Below are positions 1 to 8,114 of a DNA stretch of 18,105 nucleotides, piece after piece. Within the stretch, counting starts at the first letter, position 1; each line of letters starts with the position of its first letter. A program made the position numbers and the translations under genes. Origin of the DNA: Pseudomonadota bacterium (GTDB lineage Bacteria > Pseudomonadota > Gammaproteobacteria > Pseudomonadales > Halieaceae); contig JAUVBI010000031.1 of the NCBI GenBank assembly GCA_030591305.1, positions 1 through 18,105 on the forward strand. Reading direction: 5' to 3'. A model generated the notes under the pieces. The model had not been told where the DNA came from, searched no databases, and saw nothing but the letters and a program-made list of their open reading frames with translations.

Positions 1-47
1 GCTATTCGCTGTCCCTGTCCTTAGTAAACTAAAAACTAGAGAACACT

Positions 48-2705
48 ATGCGTGACGCCAAGCCCGGTACTATCTACCTGAAAGATTACCTGCCACCCGC
101 CTACTGGATAGACAAAACGGAGCTTGATTTTGAGCTGTATGAAGACCAGACCCTGGTTACCTCGCGCCTGCATATGCACCGCAATGAGGATGTCGGTGGT
201 TCGGCCGAGCTAATACTTCACGGCCAGGAACTGGAATTGCTGGAGGTGGCTGTCGATGGCTGTGTACTTTCTGCCCAGGAGTTTTCGGTATCTGCGGACT
301 CCCTCAGTATTCCATCGCTTCCCGACAAGTTTGTGCTGCAGTGTAAAACACGTATTCATCCTCAGGATAATACCTCTCTGGAGGGCCTGTATAAATCGCG
401 CACTATGTTTTGTACCCAGTGTGAGGCCGAGGGTTTTCGCAAAATCACCTATTATCTGGATCGCCCCGATGTGATGTCGGTGTTCACGGTTCGTATCGAC
501 GCTGATCTTCAGCGTTATCCGGTGCTGCTAAGTAACGGTAACCAAACGGAGTCCAGCTCCGGTAGTGGTGAACGACACAGTGTCACCTGGCACGACCCCT
601 TTCCCAAGCCCGCCTATTTGTTTGCCCTGGTGGCAGGTGAGCTATCGCATATAGAAGATCAGTTTCAGACCTGCGGTGGTCGCGATGTCTGCCTGCGCAT
701 TTATGTTGAGGAAAAGGATATCGACAAGTGCGACCATGCCATGGAGTCCCTGAAGCGTTCCATGCGTTGGGACGAGGAACGCTTTGGTCGCGAGTACGAT
801 TTGGAATTGTTTAATATCGTCGCAGTGGATGATTTCAATATGGGTGCGATGGAAAACAAAAGCCTCAATATATTTAACACGTCCTGTATTCTGGCGACCC
901 CGGAAACCACTACAGATGCCGGCTTTGAGCGAATTGACGCCATTGTCGCCCACGAATATTTTCACAATTGGTCTGGAAACAGGGTGACCTGCCGCGACTG
1001 GTTTCAACTGAGCCTGAAAGAGGGCTTTACCGTATTTCGCGATGCGGAGTACACCTCCGACATGGGTTCGCGAACCGTAAAGCGTGTTGAAGATGTGACT
1101 TTCCTGCGGACGGCGCAGTTTGCCGAGGACGGTGGCCCCATGGCGCATCCTATTCGTCCCGATTCCTTTATCGAGATAAGCAACTTCTATACGGTAACCG
1201 TCTACGAGAAGGGCGCTGAGGTTGTGCGCATGATTCACACCCTGCTGGGTGCAGAGAACTTTCGTAAAGGTTCAGACCTGTACTTTGACCGGCACGATGG
1301 CCAGGCCGTTACCTGTGAAGATTTTGTCATAGCCATGGAAGATGCCAGTGGAATGGATCTTAAGCAATTTCGCAACTGGTACTCCCAGGCTGGCACGCCA
1401 TTGTTATCGGTACGGGACGAATACGACGAGGCCAGCGAGACCTACAGCCTGTATGTCGAACAATCTTGCCCGCCCACGCCGGGCCAGCAGACCAAGCCGT
1501 CATTTGTTATACCGCTGGCAATGGGTTTGTTGGGTGATGCGGGAAACCTGCCACTGAAGCTAAAAAACACGCCGCCCGACGTCGAAACGGCCGACAATAC
1601 ACACTGCGTGCTTATAGTGGACAAGCCGACGCAGAGTTTCGTTTTTGAGGGGGTTAAAGAGCGTCCGGTACCTTCACTCCTGCGCAGTTTTTCCGCGCCG
1701 GTGCGGCTGGACTATGATTTTTCCGCCAGTGACCTTTACGCCTTGATGAGCCGTGATGGTGACGGTTTTGTGCGCTGGGACTCTTCCCAGAAATTGGCGG
1801 TGCGCGCCATTTATGAAATAGAACAGCAATTGCAGAATGGGGAGGATGTGCTTGTTGAGCCTCTGCTGCCCCAGGCCTGTGGCAACCTTCTGGCCAACGA
1901 GTCGCTGGATCCTGCCATGGTTGCGGATATGCTGGCTATGCCCAGTGAAAGTTACCTCGCGGAACTGGCCAGTAAGGAGGGGGGGGCCGATGTAGAGCGT
2001 ATCTATGCCGCGCGCAATGCGCTTTGTAAGGCCATTGCCACCGCTCAGCAGGAACTGTTTCTGCAGACCTATCACCGTTTGGAAACCGATTTGGCTTACG
2101 CCCCGGATTCGGCCCAGGTGGGCGCCCGCGCTCTGCGAAATATTTGCCTGGATTATCTGTGTAGTAGTGATGTCGGCCACCTGGCGCTCGCCCGGAGTCA
2201 ATTTCAGGGGGCGAGTAATATGACTAATCGGTTGTCGGCCCTGCGGATTCTGGCCTGGTACGGCAGCGACCAGCAGAGCGCAACAGCCCTGGCTGAATTT
2301 TATGAGATGTTCAAGACTGAATCGCTGGTGATAAACCAGTGGTTTCAACTGCAGGCAAGTATTCCGACAGGTGATGGTTTGGCGAGAGTACAGACGCTGA
2401 TGACGCACCCGGACTTCGATATGAAGAACCCGAATAAAGCGCGTTCACTCATCGGTGGCTTTGCGAATAATAACCCGATTAACTTTCACCGTGCAGACGG
2501 GGAGGGCTATCGCTTCCTGGCAGACGCGGTGGCAGAACTTAATACCATCAATCCACAAGTGGCCTCACGACTGCTGGGGCCTTTAACCAAGTGGCGGAAC
2601 TACACCGGTCGCTCAGAGTTGATGCGTGGCCAATTGGAGCGCCTGGCGGGTATGAGCGATTTGTCTGCCGATGTATTTGAGGTGGTTACCAAGTCACTTG
2701 ATTAG
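48..2705 (+). CDS. pepN: Aminopeptidase N (M1 family zinc metallopeptidase)
   Basis: Predicted cytosolic zinc exopeptidase that removes N-terminal residues from peptides, in late protein turnover. Seen: 885 aa, close to the roughly 870 aa of E. coli PepN. The exopeptidase motif GAMEN is at residues 266-270. The zinc site HEYFH is at 302-306, with the third zinc ligand E325 in LKEGFTVFRD (HEXXH-X18-E). The catalytic Tyr is probably Y386 in TVYEKGAEV. N-terminal beta domain, catalytic domain, then a DUF3458-type region and alpha-helical C-terminal domain. No signal peptide. The ATG start fits the family N-terminus (KDYLPPAYWID near residues 13-23), and GAGA-type purines sit just upstream. It is monocistronic in this window and convergent with the dioxygenase gene after a 9-bp gap. 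A run of eight G at 1979-1986 lies inside the frame but the frame is intact. Identification is very secure. Confidence 0.97.
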   Translation: MRDAKPGTIYLKDYLPPAYWIDKTELDFELYEDQTLVTSRLHMHRNEDVGGSAELILHGQELELLEVAVDGCVLSAQEFSVSADSLSIPSLPDKFVLQCKTRIHPQDNTSLEGLYKSRTMFCTQCEAEGFRKITYYLDRPDVMSVFTVRIDADLQRYPVLLSNGNQTESSSGSGERHSVTWHDPFPKPAYLFALVAGELSHIEDQFQTCGGRDVCLRIYVEEKDIDKCDHAMESLKRSMRWDEERFGREYDLELFNIVAVDDFNMGAMENKSLNIFNTSCILATPETTTDAGFERIDAIVAHEYFHNWSGNRVTCRDWFQLSLKEGFTVFRDAEYTSDMGSRTVKRVEDVTFLRTAQFAEDGGPMAHPIRPDSFIEISNFYTVTVYEKGAEVVRMIHTLLGAENFRKGSDLYFDRHDGQAVTCEDFVIAMEDASGMDLKQFRNWYSQAGTPLLSVRDEYDEASETYSLYVEQSCPPTPGQQTKPSFVIPLAMGLLGDAGNLPLKLKNTPPDVETADNTHCVLIVDKPTQSFVFEGVKERPVPSLLRSFSAPVRLDYDFSASDLYALMSRDGDGFVRWDSSQKLAVRAIYEIEQQLQNGEDVLVEPLLPQACGNLLANESLDPAMVADMLAMPSESYLAELASKEGGADVERIYAARNALCKAIATAQQELFLQTYHRLETDLAYAPDSAQVGARALRNICLDYLCSSDVGHLALARSQFQGASNMTNRLSALRILAWYGSDQQSATALAEFYEMFKTESLVINQWFQLQASIPTGDGLARVQTLMTHPDFDMKNPNKARSLIGGFANNNPINFHRADGEGYRFLADAVAELNTINPQVASRLLGPLTKWRNYTGRSELMRGQLERLAGMSDLSADVFEVVTKSLD

Positions 2706-2714
2706 CAGCTACGC

Positions 2715-3569
2715 CTAAAACAGTGCGGGGTAGTCCCGCCAGTAATACTGTAGCTCTTCGCACTGCCAGTCGTGGTAGATGCTCTCCCAGCTCAGGGCAT
2801 CAATACGCCAGCTATGATGGGGTTCCAGGTTGGTAAAAAATACCGGTGCACCGTAATCACAAAAACGGGTGTCTATACTGATTCGGGCCAACTTATCGCC
2901 GATATTGGGTTCTGCTTTGTGAATACAGTAGGAGTGGAAAATCAGTACATCACCCTTTTCGAAATCCGACACGTGCCAAGTGGTTTCCTCAGGAAAAATT
3001 TCACACTGCACGCCGCCAACACCCTCGGCCTCAAAGACCTGCCTGACTCCTTGTTTGTGTGACCCCGGGAGAACTTTCACCCGTCCCATGTCCTGTGATA
3101 CATCGTGTAGCGCAACCCATATTCCAGCCATAGTCGGCCCAGCGTGGTGGGAGTAGGCATCCTGGTGGGGCGGTGTTTCATAACCGCGCTTGCCCGGTGT
3201 GGATATTCGTGCCATTTTAATCGGGTAGATAAAAGCCTCAGTGCCGGTGACTGTCTTCATCAAGTCGAGAACGTCATCCTCGTGGAAAAAGCGATGAAAC
3301 TCTTCGAGTGCCTGCATCTTGGGGTAAACCTCATCCCAGACCGGGTCTGTTTCGGAAAATGGTGTGCCATTGTAGGCGGGACATTCAGCGTCTTTGTCAT
3401 AGCTGATATAGGGTGAAAGCTCCGCCAGAAAACGGTGTAGCATGGAGTCACATTTTTCCGGCTTGATGTATTTTTTGATAAGCAAATAGCCCAGTTCCTG
3501 AAACCGGGCGCGCAGAGTTTCTGCATCTTCATGGATACTGGAAATGACGAATTTCTGATTATTGGACAT
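2715..3569 (-). CDS. Phytanoyl-CoA dioxygenase (PhyH) family Fe(II)/2-oxoglutarate oxygenase
   Basis: Predicted soluble non-haem Fe(II), 2-oxoglutarate-dependent oxygenase, 284 aa from the ATG. Seen: the 2-His-1-Asp facial triad as H135-Q-D137 (TPPHQDAYSHH) and H217 in GDVLIFHSYCIHKAEPN, followed by R229 in KLARISIDTRF, the expected 2-oxoglutarate carboxylate anchor. The region VLPGSHKQG near 166-174 is also typical of PhyH. An upstream in-frame TTG at 3605 would add 12 residues. I prefer the ATG at 3569, which has AGGA about 14 nt upstream; neither ribosome site is strong. The substrate cannot be read from sequence: the family hydroxylates fatty acyl-CoAs, ectoine, small metabolites and natural products. 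No biosynthetic partner genes are adjacent, so the gene stands alone between pepN and the bat operon, which suggests an accessory insertion. Family assignment is secure; function is unknown. Confidence 0.88.
   Translation of the reverse strand: MSNNQKFVISSIHEDAETLRARFQELGYLLIKKYIKPEKCDSMLHRFLAELSPYISYDKDAECPAYNGTPFSETDPVWDEVYPKMQALEEFHRFFHEDDVLDLMKTVTGTEAFIYPIKMARISTPGKRGYETPPHQDAYSHHAGPTMAGIWVALHDVSQDMGRVKVLPGSHKQGVRQVFEAEGVGGVQCEIFPEETTWHVSDFEKGDVLIFHSYCIHKAEPNIGDKLARISIDTRFCDYGAPVFFTNLEPHHSWRIDALSWESIYHDWQCEELQYYWRDYPALF
2725..2739 (-). terminator. Possible weak hairpin at the 3' end of the PhyH-family gene
   Basis: Reading the - strand, GCGGG-ACTAC-CCCGC forms a five-pair GC stem inside the last codons of the dioxygenase gene. 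It is followed by ACTG and then TTTT just before the stop. The stem is short and the T run is displaced by four bases, so it is a weak intrinsic terminator candidate only. No other terminator is visible in the 9-bp gap between the convergent stop codons of pepN and this gene. Confidence 0.25.
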
Positions 3570-3604
3570 TATATTGTGTACATTCCTGTAGTTAGTACTG
3601 GGCA

Positions 3605-3610
3605 ATTATA
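3605..3610 (-). promoter_or_regulatory. -10-like element for the PhyH-family gene
   Basis: On the - strand TATAAT occurs 35 bases before the preferred ATG, giving a leader of about 30 nt. A TTGTCA hexamer lies upstream at 3628-3623, but only 12 bp away, too close for a standard sigma70 -35 box. The element lies within an inverted repeat GGGCA (3600-3604) / TGCCC (3617-3621). A promoter is needed here unless the gene is read through from the bat operon; this is the best candidate. Confidence 0.35.
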
Positions 3611-3644
3611 CACATGTGCCCATGACAAGCCGGTGTTGTCGGAG

Positions 3645-3681
3645 AAGGTTACTATTACTGTACAGTAATTAATCGAACCTT
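3645..3681. promoter_or_regulatory. Nested inverted repeat with a perfect 16-bp palindrome in the bat/PhyH spacer
   Basis: ATTACTGTACAGTAAT at 3654-3669 is a perfect 16-bp palindrome. It is flanked by AAGGTT (3645-3650) and AACCTT (3676-3681), which are also complementary. The + strand continues directly into a T run (to 3685), so a + transcript would form an interrupted hairpin followed by U residues; the - strand copy lacks a good U tract after the hairpin. It lies immediately downstream of the batD stop codon and about 60 bp upstream of the putative PhyH-gene transcription start. It could be an operator, a weak bat-operon terminator, or a block to antisense transcription. The inner dyad resembles a CTGT/ACAG site, but without the eight-base spacing of the usual gammaproteobacterial LexA box. 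Confidence 0.45.
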
Positions 3682-3683
3682 TT

Positions 3684-5360
3684 TTAAGAGGGGTAGAGTG
3701 CCAAAGCCTCTTTTGATTGACTGACGGCCGCCCGTTGCTGTTTCCTCAATTGTTGTACGATACTGGACAGCTCACCACTGTCCCAACTTGTACCAGTTTC
3801 ACTGTAGAGCTGGTTATTCAGTTTCTCCATATTTTCACTGAGCTCCGTATTATTAAAATAATCGGTCACCTCACTCAGTGAATGTATGCCCTGTTCCGTG
3901 GAGAGTGCACTGGCCCACTTGATTAATCCCCTGCGCGCAAAAATGGCATTTCCGGTGGAACAGGCAGCCATCAATTGCTTGAACGCCTTCTTCTCCGACA
4001 GGTTTTCCGCTTTTTCAAGCTGCGGTGCAGCTGGCTTTCTTCGGGAGAAAAGCAGATACAAAAACGTGCATAGCCAGCTAAACGAACTAACAATAGCGGC
4101 AATTTTCCATGTGTCGTTGCTTGCAGTAGCAGGTGCAACGACAGAGGTCGGGCTGGCAATGTTGCTAGCCCCAACAATGGCTATCGGCGATGAATCAAGT
4201 TGAAAGTCAGTTCCGGTGGTCACAACGACCTCACGCTCGGGCAGCACGGCATAGCGTACTTTTTCGGCTTTGGTGTCCCACCAGGGGATGCGTATTTCGG
4301 GTATCGTCCAGCTGCCTTCCCGGGTGGGAATCAGGGCTGCGCTGTCTGTACGTGACCCGATCAGGCCGGAGCTGGATTCCGATTCACCGATAACCGGTTG
4401 GTCCGGATAGTATTTCAGGCCCTCGGCTGCGGGAAACGCGGTAGGGGGCAGTTGTGCGCCCTGCAGACCCTCACCGAGGATTGTAATGGTGCGGGTTGCC
4501 GATTCACCGGTGCGCAATTGGTCGGGCGGTGTGGACCAGGATTCCTGTATTCCCAACTTTTGTGCGGGCAACCAGGTTGAGCCTGGGAAGGTGTCGGGCC
4601 GCGGTAAAACCTTCAGTGACAGTGCTTTGGTTTTTCGGTTCAGGGCCCGGCCACCGCCGCTAAAGCCCATCATGCTTCTTCTGCCGCTACTCTCCCTGGC
4701 TGAAAAAGTCTGGGAGGGGATATCCAGGGTGCCACTCTCTTCTGGAAAGATAGCATAGCGAATTTCGTGAACCAGCCAGGAGCGACCATTGATAGTTCGT
4801 TGAAATGAATTTTGCTCCAGTTGTTTCACAAAGGCGTTGTCCAGTTGCAGCTCTGTAACGCTGCGCGATTCGAGATTGATCGATTGCATAATGCGCAGGG
4901 TCAGTAACACCTGCCCCTGTACATAGACACTGCCTTTATCCAGTTCGGCTTCAAAGCTGACGCTCTGGTCGGCGGCGACTCCGCCCGCGGCCGGGCTGAC
5001 AGAAACAATCAGGTAATTGGTTTTTGCACCTCCCGCGTGCAGAGAGGGTAACCTGAGTGTGCCTGTTCTGCGTGGCGTAATTTCCAGCACCACACTTCTG
5101 CTGCTTGTTTTCTTGCCATTGATAATGCTGGTGCTGCTGGATGTGGAGCGCTGCAGTATTTCAAAGTCGTTGAGCAGGGGGCGGTGATCGAGGTTGCCAA
5201 TCAACTCGTTGCCGGTGGCTGTCACGGTCAGGCGCAGGCTGTCCCCCATGGATACCCGATCCCTGTCCACGCTGGCGGTGAGCTCGGCATGCGCCACACC
5301 GGCTGCGAATAGCAATAGGGGTATAAGCAGGCTGCATACAGCCCTACCAGTAAACTTCAT
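3684..5360 (-). CDS. batD: BatD-family protein (oxygen tolerance, membrane anchored)
   Basis: 558 aa. The open frame extends upstream to 5681, but the real start is the ATG at 5360: AGGAG lies six bases before it and it opens with a clear signal peptide (MKFTGRAVCSLLIPLLLFAAGVAHA, cleavage after about residue 25). The sequence before this ATG is only an out-of-frame reading of the batB low-complexity tail. The mature part is a long periplasmic beta-rich BatD region (ELTASVDRDRVSMGDSLRLTV onward). A single transmembrane helix follows at about residues 419-438, ahead of a basic stop-transfer SRRK, then a roughly 120-residue helical cytoplasmic tail. It overlaps the end of batB by 17 bp and is the last gene of the operon. 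Known: BatD proteins accompany BatA/BatB in aerotolerance or envelope-stress operons. The molecular activity is unknown. Confidence 0.88.
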   Translation of the reverse strand: MKFTGRAVCSLLIPLLLFAAGVAHAELTASVDRDRVSMGDSLRLTVTATGNELIGNLDHRPLLNDFEILQRSTSSSTSIINGKKTSSRSVVLEITPRRTGTLRLPSLHAGGAKTNYLIVSVSPAAGGVAADQSVSFEAELDKGSVYVQGQVLLTLRIMQSINLESRSVTELQLDNAFVKQLEQNSFQRTINGRSWLVHEIRYAIFPEESGTLDIPSQTFSARESSGRRSMMGFSGGGRALNRKTKALSLKVLPRPDTFPGSTWLPAQKLGIQESWSTPPDQLRTGESATRTITILGEGLQGAQLPPTAFPAAEGLKYYPDQPVIGESESSSGLIGSRTDSAALIPTREGSWTIPEIRIPWWDTKAEKVRYAVLPEREVVVTTGTDFQLDSSPIAIVGASNIASPTSVVAPATASNDTWKIAAIVSSFSWLCTFLYLLFSRRKPAAPQLEKAENLSEKKAFKQLMAACSTGNAIFARRGLIKWASALSTEQGIHSLSEVTDYFNNTELSENMEKLNNQLYSETGTSWDSGELSSIVQQLRKQQRAAVSQSKEALALYPS

Positions 5361-7116
5361 TTTTTCTCCTGTCACCCTCTTGCTCTCGCTGGCGACTCTC
5401 ATATCTGAATTTTTCTCGCAACAGCCCAGAGGGGTCATCGGGAATCCGGCGCAGCCACTGCTCCATGGCCTGCTCTTTTTCCTTGTCCTCCTCGGTTTGG
5501 GCTTGCTCGGCCTGTTGCTCCTGTTCATCCTCTTGAGCGGGTTCTTCTGGCTCGGAATCCTCTTCATCTTTCTGCTCTTGTTCTGACTCCTTGTCCTGCT
5601 GCGGGTCCTGGTTCTGCTCAGGTTCGCCGTCCTGCTCTGAATCGCTGGGATCGGACTGCTCGTCTGAGGGCTCCTGCTCATCGGACTGGTCCTGCTTGTC
5701 GTCGTTCTGTTCTTGCTCCTGATCCTGTTCCTGTTCCTGTTGTTCCTGCTCTTTCATTTTCTCCAACAGTTCGATATTTTCGATAGCATCAGATTTTTCA
5801 GGCTGTAGCTCCAGCGATTGTTTGTAGGCCTCTATGGCCTTGTCTAATTCGCCCGCCTTGGCCAGGGCATTGCCTCGGTTATACCAGCTATCCGCTGTTT
5901 CAGTTTTAGAAAACTGTTTTGTGGCGCGCTCGAAATCTTCATTACGATAGGCGGCGGTCGCCCGCCAGTCCGGGTTTTCAAACAGTGACGCGGCCGCCTC
6001 GTTGTCACCACTTTCAAGGGCTTTTTGTCCCTGCTGATCGGAAGTGAGCCACAGGTCATCCCAGCTCTGGGCACTGGCCTGCTGGGGGTTGCCCAAGAAC
6101 AGCAGGGGCAACAGACACACCACCCAGCCACGCCGGAACAGGGACAGGGCGACTGGTAGTAGTAACAGGATCAGCAAATAGCCTTTGTCTTCCCAGGCGT
6201 CTGCGGTGCGGTCCAGTGCCAGGGTCGCCTTGCCGACATCGGGTAGGGCGTCACTCAGTAGCCTCTCCAGGTCGTCATCATCCAGGGAGAGGCGCGCATA
6301 GCGGCCACCACTTTTTGATGCCAGGGCGCGCAATGCCGATTCATCCAGCGTGGGGATCACAATAGTGCCACTGTTGTCTTTGATAAAACCGCCCTGGGGC
6401 AGGGGTATGGGCGCGCCGGTGCGGGTGCCAATACCGAGTACCTCCAGGCTTATTCCCGCTCTTCGCATAAGTGACACGATTTTTTTCGCAGAGTCTTTAT
6501 CGACACCATCGGTGATCAGCAAAATTTTGCCATCGCTTATGCCAGCGGAGCGCAGCAGCTCGATAGATTGGCTGATAGCCGCTACCGGGTCGCTACCGGG
6601 CACGGGCATCATGCCCGGGTTGAGTGCGGGCACCAGGTTGGCGATGGTGGGGTTGTCATCGGTCAGGGGGGTAACAATATGCGCATCACCGGCGTAGGCC
6701 ACCAAACCGGTTTGGCCCTCACCACGCTGCTCCAATAAATCCAGTACTTTCTGGCGGGCGCGAATCAGGCGTGATGGTGATAAGTCCTGGGCCATCATTG
6801 AGTAGCTGAGGTCCAGGGCCAGAACCAGGGCGTCCTGTTTCTGGTGGATGGGCTGGGGAATTTTTTCCCAGGCAGGACCGGCCGCCGCCAGGGTGGCGAC
6901 TAGCCATGCGAGAAACAGAAAAGGTAGGAGCTTGGGGCCCTGGGAGGCCTGTTGCTTGCCCACTAAATAAGGCAGCAGTTCGGGGGCGATGACCTCGCTC
7001 CAACTACCGCCCCTGCCTCGGAAATACAGTAGCAAAAGCGCCAGAATCACTGCGGGTATAAGAGCCCACAGCCACTCAGGGCGCATCAGGTGTAGATTGG
7101 AAAATATCTCCATCAT
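5344..7116 (-). CDS. batB: BatB-BatC fusion: VWA domain plus TPR and acidic Gln-rich C-terminus
   Basis: 590 aa from the ATG at 7116, whose ATGA overlaps the batA stop. An in-frame ATG at 7131 would add five residues (MLDKP); I prefer 7116 for the stop/start coupling and the GGAT upstream. Order: transmembrane helix about 15-32; second hydrophobic segment 63-80; VWA domain about 94-290 with MIDAS residues D102-L-S104-Y-S106 and D203 (ITDG); hydrophobic helices near 313-328 and 330-342; TPR region about 355-441 (WYNRGNALAKAGELDKAIEAY); a stretch at 453-552 made mostly of E, Q, D, K and S; and a conserved-looking tail MEQWLRRIPDDPSGLLREKF. The VWA half corresponds to BatB and the TPR half to BatC, separate proteins in Bacteroides. 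The VWA and TPR parts probably lie on the periplasmic side, anchored by the flanking helices. Partners are BatA, BatD and the MoxR ATPase. Confidence 0.9.
   Translation of the reverse strand: MMEIFSNLHLMRPEWLWALIPAVILALLLLYFRGRGGSWSEVIAPELLPYLVGKQQASQGPKLLPFLFLAWLVATLAAAGPAWEKIPQPIHQKQDALVLALDLSYSMMAQDLSPSRLIRARQKVLDLLEQRGEGQTGLVAYAGDAHIVTPLTDDNPTIANLVPALNPGMMPVPGSDPVAAISQSIELLRSAGISDGKILLITDGVDKDSAKKIVSLMRRAGISLEVLGIGTRTGAPIPLPQGGFIKDNSGTIVIPTLDESALRALASKSGGRYARLSLDDDDLERLLSDALPDVGKATLALDRTADAWEDKGYLLILLLLPVALSLFRRGWVVCLLPLLFLGNPQQASAQSWDDLWLTSDQQGQKALESGDNEAAASLFENPDWRATAAYRNEDFERATKQFSKTETADSWYNRGNALAKAGELDKAIEAYKQSLELQPEKSDAIENIELLEKMKEQEQQEQEQDQEQEQNDDKQDQSDEQEPSDEQSDPSDSEQDGEPEQNQDPQQDKESEQEQKDEEDSEPEEPAQEDEQEQQAEQAQTEEDKEKEQAMEQWLRRIPDDPSGLLREKFRYESRQREQEGDRRKNEVYW
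5484..5760. repeat. Low-complexity CTG/TTC-rich coding repeat in batB
   Basis: A degenerate simple-sequence tract. On the + strand it is rich in CTGCTC, CTGTTC and CCTGATCC units, with a nearly regular stretch of six-base units around 5719-5750. On the - strand it encodes the Glu/Gln/Asp-rich linker of the BatB-BatC protein. It creates misleading open frames in the other registers, including the false upstream extension of batD. Such a tract is prone to replication slippage in multiples of three or six. Confidence 0.7.
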
Positions 7117-8114
7117 CGGCTTATCCAGCATTGGCGTGCCGCCAAAAGGAAGCTGAGAAGAAGAGCACCCAGCAGAGGCCAGTAGCTTAGGGCCTGGCGG
7201 GGGCGGTACATTTCCGAGGCCTGCTCCACGGGCTCCAGGATGTCGAGCAGGCCGTAGATATTTGCCAACTCCTGCGGGTTGCGGGCCCGGAAATACTGCC
7301 CTCCCGTGAGCTGCGCAATATTCTGCAAGCCTTCTTCGTCAAGGTCTGCAGAGGGGTTGACCTGGCGACTGCCAAAGCTTGAGCCAAACAAACCGGGCAG
7401 GGTCATTTCGTCGGCGCCAATACCGATGGTATAGATTTTTATGTTCAGCTCTGCCGCCAGTTTCGCCGCATCGATGGGTTGCACTGTGCTGGCGGTATCC
7501 TGGCCATCGGTGAGTAGAATAAGAACGCGGCTCTCGGCCGGGCGCTCTTTCAGGCGCTTAACCGCCAGGCCGATGGCATCACCTATGGCAGTTTCCTGTC
7601 CGGCAAAACCGATCTGAGCCTCCAGCAGAAAACGCTTTACCGTGCCCGTATCAAAACTGAGAGGTGATTGCACATAGGCGTTGGTGCCGAATAAAATCAG
7701 GCCCAGACGATCACCCAGGCGGTGCTCTATAAAGTTGGCGCCCACCTGTTTTACCGCATCCACCCGACGGATGATGTGCTGGCCCACTTGCATATCTTCA
7801 ATGCGCATACTGCCGGAAATATCTACCGCCAGCATCAGGTCTCTGCCATTATTGGGCAGCTCAATAGGCTCACCAATCCAGATGGGTCTGGCGGCAGCTG
7901 TTAGCAACAAACCCCACAACAACCACAGGGCCGCCGAGGGTAGTAGCCCCTGACGCAGGGTTTTTCCGCCATGGGTCTCATTCAGCTGCTGCCATTCATC
8001 ATAAAAGGGTGCGCGCAGGGCGGGCTCACTGCTGCTGGCGGCGGGCGATAATTTACGCACCAGCCAGGGCAGGGGTAGCAACAGGGCAAGCCAGGGCCAC
8101 ATCCACTCAATCAT
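7113..8114 (-). CDS. batA: BatA-like VWA domain membrane protein
   Basis: 333 aa. Topology: N-terminal hydrophobic segment (about 3-19), a second helix about 57-76, a VWA domain about 90-285 and a C-terminal transmembrane helix (about 308-326) ending in a short tail. The VWA metal site is complete: D98-I-S100-G-S102, T175 in AGQETAIGDA and D203 in LLTDGQD, so metal-dependent ligand binding is expected. The DLMLAVDISGSM core and the GEPIE..NNGRD lead-in are typical of BatA and related proteins next to MoxR. The start at 8114 overlaps the DUF4381 stop as ATGA, and the 3' end overlaps batB in the same way, so translation is probably coupled along the operon. Role by family: a membrane-tethered partner of the MoxR ATPase and of BatB. 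The clients are unknown. Confidence 0.9.
   Translation of the reverse strand: MIEWMWPWLALLLPLPWLVRKLSPAASSSEPALRAPFYDEWQQLNETHGGKTLRQGLLPSAALWLLWGLLLTAAARPIWIGEPIELPNNGRDLMLAVDISGSMRIEDMQVGQHIIRRVDAVKQVGANFIEHRLGDRLGLILFGTNAYVQSPLSFDTGTVKRFLLEAQIGFAGQETAIGDAIGLAVKRLKERPAESRVLILLTDGQDTASTVQPIDAAKLAAELNIKIYTIGIGADEMTLPGLFGSSFGSRQVNPSADLDEEGLQNIAQLTGGQYFRARNPQELANIYGLLDILEPVEQASEMYRPRQALSYWPLLGALLLSFLLAARQCWISR

Noticed and set aside
642..1238. 198-codon open frame opposite pepN, and a similar 244-codon one at 1674-2408
   Set aside because: Both lie wholly inside the well-supported pepN, their products show no domain or sensible hydrophobic pattern, and GC-rich coding DNA produces such antisense frames routinely.
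3654..3669. LexA (SOS) box
   Set aside because: The usual gammaproteobacterial box is CTGT-N8-ACAG. Here CTGT and ACAG are directly abutted, and neither flanking gene is an SOS gene.
5194..5586. 130-codon + strand open frame with a very hydrophobic Leu-rich C-terminus resembling a membrane protein
   Set aside because: It is the complement of the batB acidic repeat and the batD signal region. CAG/GAG repeats read on the other strand give Leu-rich frames, and both opposite genes are well supported.
5361..5681. 107-codon upstream extension of batD rich in Arg, Ser and Lys
   Set aside because: It is an out-of-frame reading of the low-complexity batB tail. The signal peptide and AGGAG at the ATG at 5360 show where batD starts.
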